From Aquimarina algiphila (GTDB lineage Bacteria; Bacteroidota; Bacteroidia; Flavobacteriales; Flavobacteriaceae): a stretch of 44,641 bases of DNA. Location of the stretch: the NCBI RefSeq assembly GCF_007489275.1, contig NZ_VLNR01000054.1, positions 1 to 44,641 of the forward strand, given 5' to 3'. Both the position numbers and the translations under genes were made by a program. This document shows, piece by piece, positions 42,625 to 44,641 of the stretch (the first letter of the stretch is position 1; each line of letters opens with the position of its first letter). The notes beneath the pieces are model-generated. The model was not told the origin of the DNA. It did no database searches and saw nothing but the letters and a program-made list of their open reading frames with translations.

Positions 42625-43126
42625 TATTTCAAGGAAACTATTGGCTTCATTTTTAGTAGTCTTGTCTGGATCAATTATTTTTGCAGACAAGATTACTACT
42701 TTTGGAATAACTGAGAATAATGGCTACAGAAATGTGGAAACTTTTGTATGGTTGATAACTCAAAGTTTATCTCCAATTATTCTGTGCTTAGCAGCAATGC
42801 TTAAACCTTTCAAGATCTTTTATTCTATTCCACTTTATATTTATTTCATACAACTTTATTGGGTTTTTGATTATGATACAAAAGTTGATGACCCATTACT
42901 TCATTTTTACGCCGTTTCATTCAGTCTTGGTGTATTCTTTTTTATTTCTATTACCATTTATTTAATAAAACAAATAGCTTCTTCTAATCGCATATTATTA
43001 TTAAACATTCGAAAATTAACACGTCATATTGGTGTTACGGTAAGAAATAAATATATAAAAGAAGAAGATAAAAAAGACTATACAATTGACACAGTCAAAG
43101 TTATAGATTCGTTGGATTTAGATTAA
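42560..43126 (+). CDS. Four-helix membrane protein overlapping the lipoprotein gene
   Basis: About 188 residues if ATG 42560 is used; an in-frame ATG at 42479 and a TTG at 42641 are alternatives. The part before ISRKLLASFL is the lipoprotein gene read in another frame and looks non-native, so TTG 42641, behind AAGGAAA, may be the real start. Then come about four hydrophobic helices (ASFLVVLSGSIIF, SLSPIILCLAAML, IPLYIYFIQLYWVF, VSFSLGVFFFISITIYLI) and a basic cytoplasmic tail ending VKVIDSLDLD. No family recognised. The overlap suggests translational coupling to the small lipoprotein. Confidence 0.6.
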   Translation: MRSNFIKWIKVTLLGQEIDQTNISRKLLASFLVVLSGSIIFADKITTFGITENNGYRNVETFVWLITQSLSPIILCLAAMLKPFKIFYSIPLYIYFIQLYWVFDYDTKVDDPLLHFYAVSFSLGVFFFISITIYLIKQIASSNRILLLNIRKLTRHIGVTVRNKYIKEEDKKDYTIDTVKVIDSLDLD

Positions 43127-43172
43127 TGAAATGAGGCAATAGTTATCATTTCTCCCCTAGAAAAAGATTGAT

Positions 43173-43397
43173 ATGAAACAAAAAGAAGCACTAGAGAGTC
43201 TTTACAAAAAAAATAAGTTTATTGATGAAGATGTTAAAGAAATCATTATTAGCGATGTGGTGTCTGAGATTGAAAAAAGGGAAGAAGAACTGTCTAAGAA
43301 AATAATACAATTAAAAGATTTAGGTATTACTCAAGAGACTATAAAAAATATTATCTTAAGTAAGTATAATTCTGGAATTTGGTTTAAATATACTTAG
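43173..43397 (+). CDS. Small hypothetical coiled-coil protein
   Basis: A 74-residue, charged, helical protein: MKQKEALESLYKKNKFIDED, VVSEIEKREEELSKKII, then QETIKNIILSKYNSGIWF. No signal or membrane segment. No family recognised. It ends 17 bases before the convergent repressor gene and, on the element, may belong with the membrane protein upstream (46-base gap). Confidence 0.5.
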   Translation: MKQKEALESLYKKNKFIDEDVKEIIISDVVSEIEKREEELSKKIIQLKDLGITQETIKNIILSKYNSGIWFKYT

Positions 43398-43414
43398 ATG
43401 TTAGATTAAATAGA

Positions 43415-43771
43415 CTACTTTCCTTTTAGAACTTTACTAAATATCTCATCAATATCCATATTTAAAGTCTTAGTTAATTCTAAATAGAAACGACTTTTAA
43501 AAGAATCAACTTGCATTAATTCATTCCAATTACTTACGCTTTCAGTCGCTAATTTTTCTATTTTTCTTTTGTCAAGTGATATGCTATCATTATCTCCTGA
43601 GTTTTCCAAATCGAAAAAATCTGTTAAAACTTTTTCATCTGAAGGCCTTAAGGATTTTCTATTTACAGCCATTCTAATAGCTGCTTGATCCATTTGTATG
43701 GGCTCTCCTATTTCTTTGTAACTAAGCTTGTTGATGCTTTTGAAAAGAAGAAGTTTCTTGTAAAAATCCAT
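43415..43771 (-). CDS. Phage-type HTH repressor
   Basis: A 118-residue DNA-binding protein. The N-terminal ~60 residues form a helix-turn-helix of the XRE sort (FKSINKLSYKEIGEPI, MDQAAIRMAVNRKSLRPSDE); the C-terminal half (KIEKLATESVSNWNELMQVD to EIFSKVLKGK) is helical and probably dimerises. No peptidase motif of LexA/CI type is present. It is transcribed away from a set of plus-strand early genes across a symmetric operator, the classic arrangement of a prophage maintenance repressor. Confidence 0.75.
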   Translation of the reverse strand: MDFYKKLLLFKSINKLSYKEIGEPIQMDQAAIRMAVNRKSLRPSDEKVLTDFFDLENSGDNDSISLDKRKIEKLATESVSNWNELMQVDSFKSRFYLELTKTLNMDIDEIFSKVLKGK

Positions 43772-43796
43772 GTTTTTAAGGTTTGTTTTTTTTCTT

Positions 43797-43873
43797 TTTA
43801 GAACATTTTTTGTTCTAAATCGAAAAATTGTTCTATATTTGTTTCGTAATCACGAACAAACAATGCAAATATA
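43797..43873. promoter_or_regulatory. Divergent prophage-like switch: operator and two promoters
   Basis: Perfect inverted repeat tttagaaca-(ttttt)-tgttctaaa at 43797-43819, a further half-site tgttcta at 43829-43835, then a plus-strand TATATTTG (43834-43841) with TTTG at 43809-43812 (21-base spacer). On the minus strand another TATATTTG lies at 43866-43873 for the repressor gene. The operator overlaps the plus promoter, so repressor binding should shut off the early genes. An 8-bp TTGTACAA palindrome lies just before the early gene. Confidence 0.72.
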
Positions 43874-43888
43874 TACAAAGTTGTACAA

Positions 43889-44131
43889 ATGAAGATACAG
43901 GATACTTTAAAACGGGCTTATGATGAACTTCCACGAGAATTTAAAACCAGACCATCACAGATTTGTGAGGTTAGCCCCGCTTATTTTAATAGAATCGTAA
44001 AAGGCGAACCAAAAGGTAAAGATATTTATGTAGAGGCATTAGATGCGGTTATCCAAACAGGAGAAGAGTTTAAGGAGTGGGCAATGGATAAAGCAGATAG
44101 GATTATTAACTGTAAGTCAAATGCAGAGTAG
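43889..44131 (+). CDS. Small early protein of the element, possibly Cro-like
   Basis: An 80-residue protein: MKIQDTLKRAYDELPREFKT, SQICEVSPAYFNRIVKGEPK, then a helical tail (AVIQTGEEFKEWAMDKADRI). The middle resembles a compact helix-turn-helix, as in Cro or other prophage regulators. It is the first gene controlled by the symmetric operator and is followed after 1 base by the next gene. No family could be named with certainty. Confidence 0.65.
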   Translation: MKIQDTLKRAYDELPREFKTRPSQICEVSPAYFNRIVKGEPKGKDIYVEALDAVIQTGEEFKEWAMDKADRIINCKSNAE

Positions 44132-44132
44132 T

Positions 44133-44456
44133 ATGAAAAAGAAAAAAACAATAAATAGGGATACAGAGGTAAGAATGGGTGAGATAGAAGATTTTTTTAT
44201 ACAAAAAGGCTTAATTATAACAAAAGAACAAAACACAATTGATATTGCTTTACAAAAAGCATTGTTACGTAAAAGAGCTCTTACTATACCACAATTAAAA
44301 AAATCTAATGTGTTTCCTAGAGTAAAAACTTATCAAACTTTTAGAAACTGGTGTTCTAGTGGTAAATGGAAAGAAGGTGTTGATTGGTACCGAGATAAAA
44401 AAGGAAAGATAATGATACTGACTTCCAGTATTAAAGAATTAGCAGGTATAGAATAA
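44133..44456 (+). CDS. Hypothetical phage-like protein
   Basis: A 107-residue basic protein. ATG 44133, one base after the previous stop, is preferred to an in-frame start at 44043 inside the previous gene. The C-terminal half (IPQLKKSNVFPRVKTYQTFR, NWCSSGKWKEGVDWYRDKKG) resembles the MerR-like winged-helix excisionase or helix-turn-helix proteins of mobile elements that read a small DNA site, with IMILTSSIKELAGIE as the last strand and helix. The family is not certain. Confidence 0.6.
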   Translation: MKKKKTINRDTEVRMGEIEDFFIQKGLIITKEQNTIDIALQKALLRKRALTIPQLKKSNVFPRVKTYQTFRNWCSSGKWKEGVDWYRDKKGKIMILTSSIKELAGIE

Positions 44457-44492
44457 CCTCAGAAAGCAAATAAACTTTTAAAACTCAAAAAT

Positions 44493-44588
44493 ATGATTTT
44501 CACAATTACAATAATGACATTAATACTAATAGGCCTTATGATTTTGGTCTATCAAAAAGAACAATATCATAAAAACGTAAAATTCTAA
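44493..44588 (+). CDS. 31-residue single-helix membrane peptide
   Basis: A very short ORF, MIFTITIMTLILIGLMILVY followed by a charged tail QKEQYHKNVKF. One hydrophobic helix and a basic cytoplasmic end. It lies 36 bases after the previous gene and 2 bases before the next, in the same direction, which supports real translation, yet no family is known to me. Confidence 0.45.
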   Translation: MIFTITIMTLILIGLMILVYQKEQYHKNVKF

Positions 44589-44590
44589 TT

Positions 44591-44641
44591 ATGGAAACAA
44601 TAGAAGATTTACAATCGCAATTAAACAGGGCAAAAGCCCAA
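44591..44641 (+). CDS. Start of a further gene of the element (partial)
   Basis: ATG 44591 opens METIEDLQSQLNRAKAQ, which continues beyond the right edge. It starts 2 bases after the membrane peptide stop. The visible part is a charged helix; nothing more can be said. Confidence 0.5.
   Translation, partial: METIEDLQSQLNRAKAQ

Noticed and set aside
1..44641. CRISPR array, rRNA genes or insertion sequence
   Set aside because: No regularly spaced repeats, no rRNA-like stretch and no transposase were found on either strand.
43889..44641. Mu-like transposable phage based on repressor plus small early genes
   Set aside because: No transposase genes are visible and the tRNA-half boundary argues for site-specific integration; the window ends too early to decide.

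Overview
The window is AT-rich chromosomal DNA from a member of the Bacteroidota, almost certainly a marine Flavobacteriaceae bacterium (Aquimarina-like is my guess, not proven). The evidence is the C-terminal type IX secretion (T9SS) sorting domains, SusC/SusD pairs, a DUF4249 lipoprotein paired with a TonB receptor, ASPIC/UnbV proteins, TAnnTTTG-type promoter boxes and weak ribosome binding sites.

Layout. (1) 1-9.5 kb: the end of a T9SS-secreted protein; a 1619-residue secreted modular protein (DUF5060, TIM-barrel-like core, two CBM96-like modules, Ig-like, CBM6-like, T9SS tail) that looks like a polysaccharide-degrading enzyme; and a TonB receptor/DUF4249 lipoprotein pair. (2) 9.5-26.5 kb: a galactose/galactoside utilisation locus. 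On the minus strand, from promoter to end, lie susC, susD, an FG-GAP/ASPIC-UnbV lipoprotein, a cytoplasmic GH36 alpha-galactosidase, a sodium:solute symporter and a HAD phosphatase. Upstream, a catalytically dead Nudix-type regulator and a GntR regulator face a divergent galK-galT pair across a perfect 12-bp inverted repeat. The logic is outer-membrane capture, inner-membrane import, hydrolysis to galactose, then the Leloir pathway. (3) 26.6-33.1 kb: a stand-alone LuxR-like HTH protein, a TPR sensor kinase with its NarL-type response regulator, and assorted envelope proteins. (4) 33.2-33.9 kb: a decaying stretch containing a clear Lacal_2735-family pseudogene. (5) 34.9-40.2 kb: a tight light-response/DNA-repair operon: DUF2256, CRY-DASH, an iron-sulfur photolyase (FeS-BCP), a divergent third photolyase-like flavoprotein, DUF2805 and DUF2452.

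(6) 40.4-44.6 kb: accessory DNA. It begins at a 45-bp 3' half of a tRNA-Ala gene (minus strand), the usual scar left when an integrative element enters a tRNA gene; its orientation puts the element to the right. The element carries a lipoprotein, a parDE-type toxin-antitoxin cassette with a third small gene, a tiny lipoprotein with a repeated DKGDI-RPGD peptide overlapping a membrane-protein gene, and a prophage-like switch (minus-strand HTH repressor, plus-strand early genes, symmetric operator). No integrase lies inside the window, so the other end must be beyond it.

All functional calls rest on motifs recognised by eye; no database search was run.
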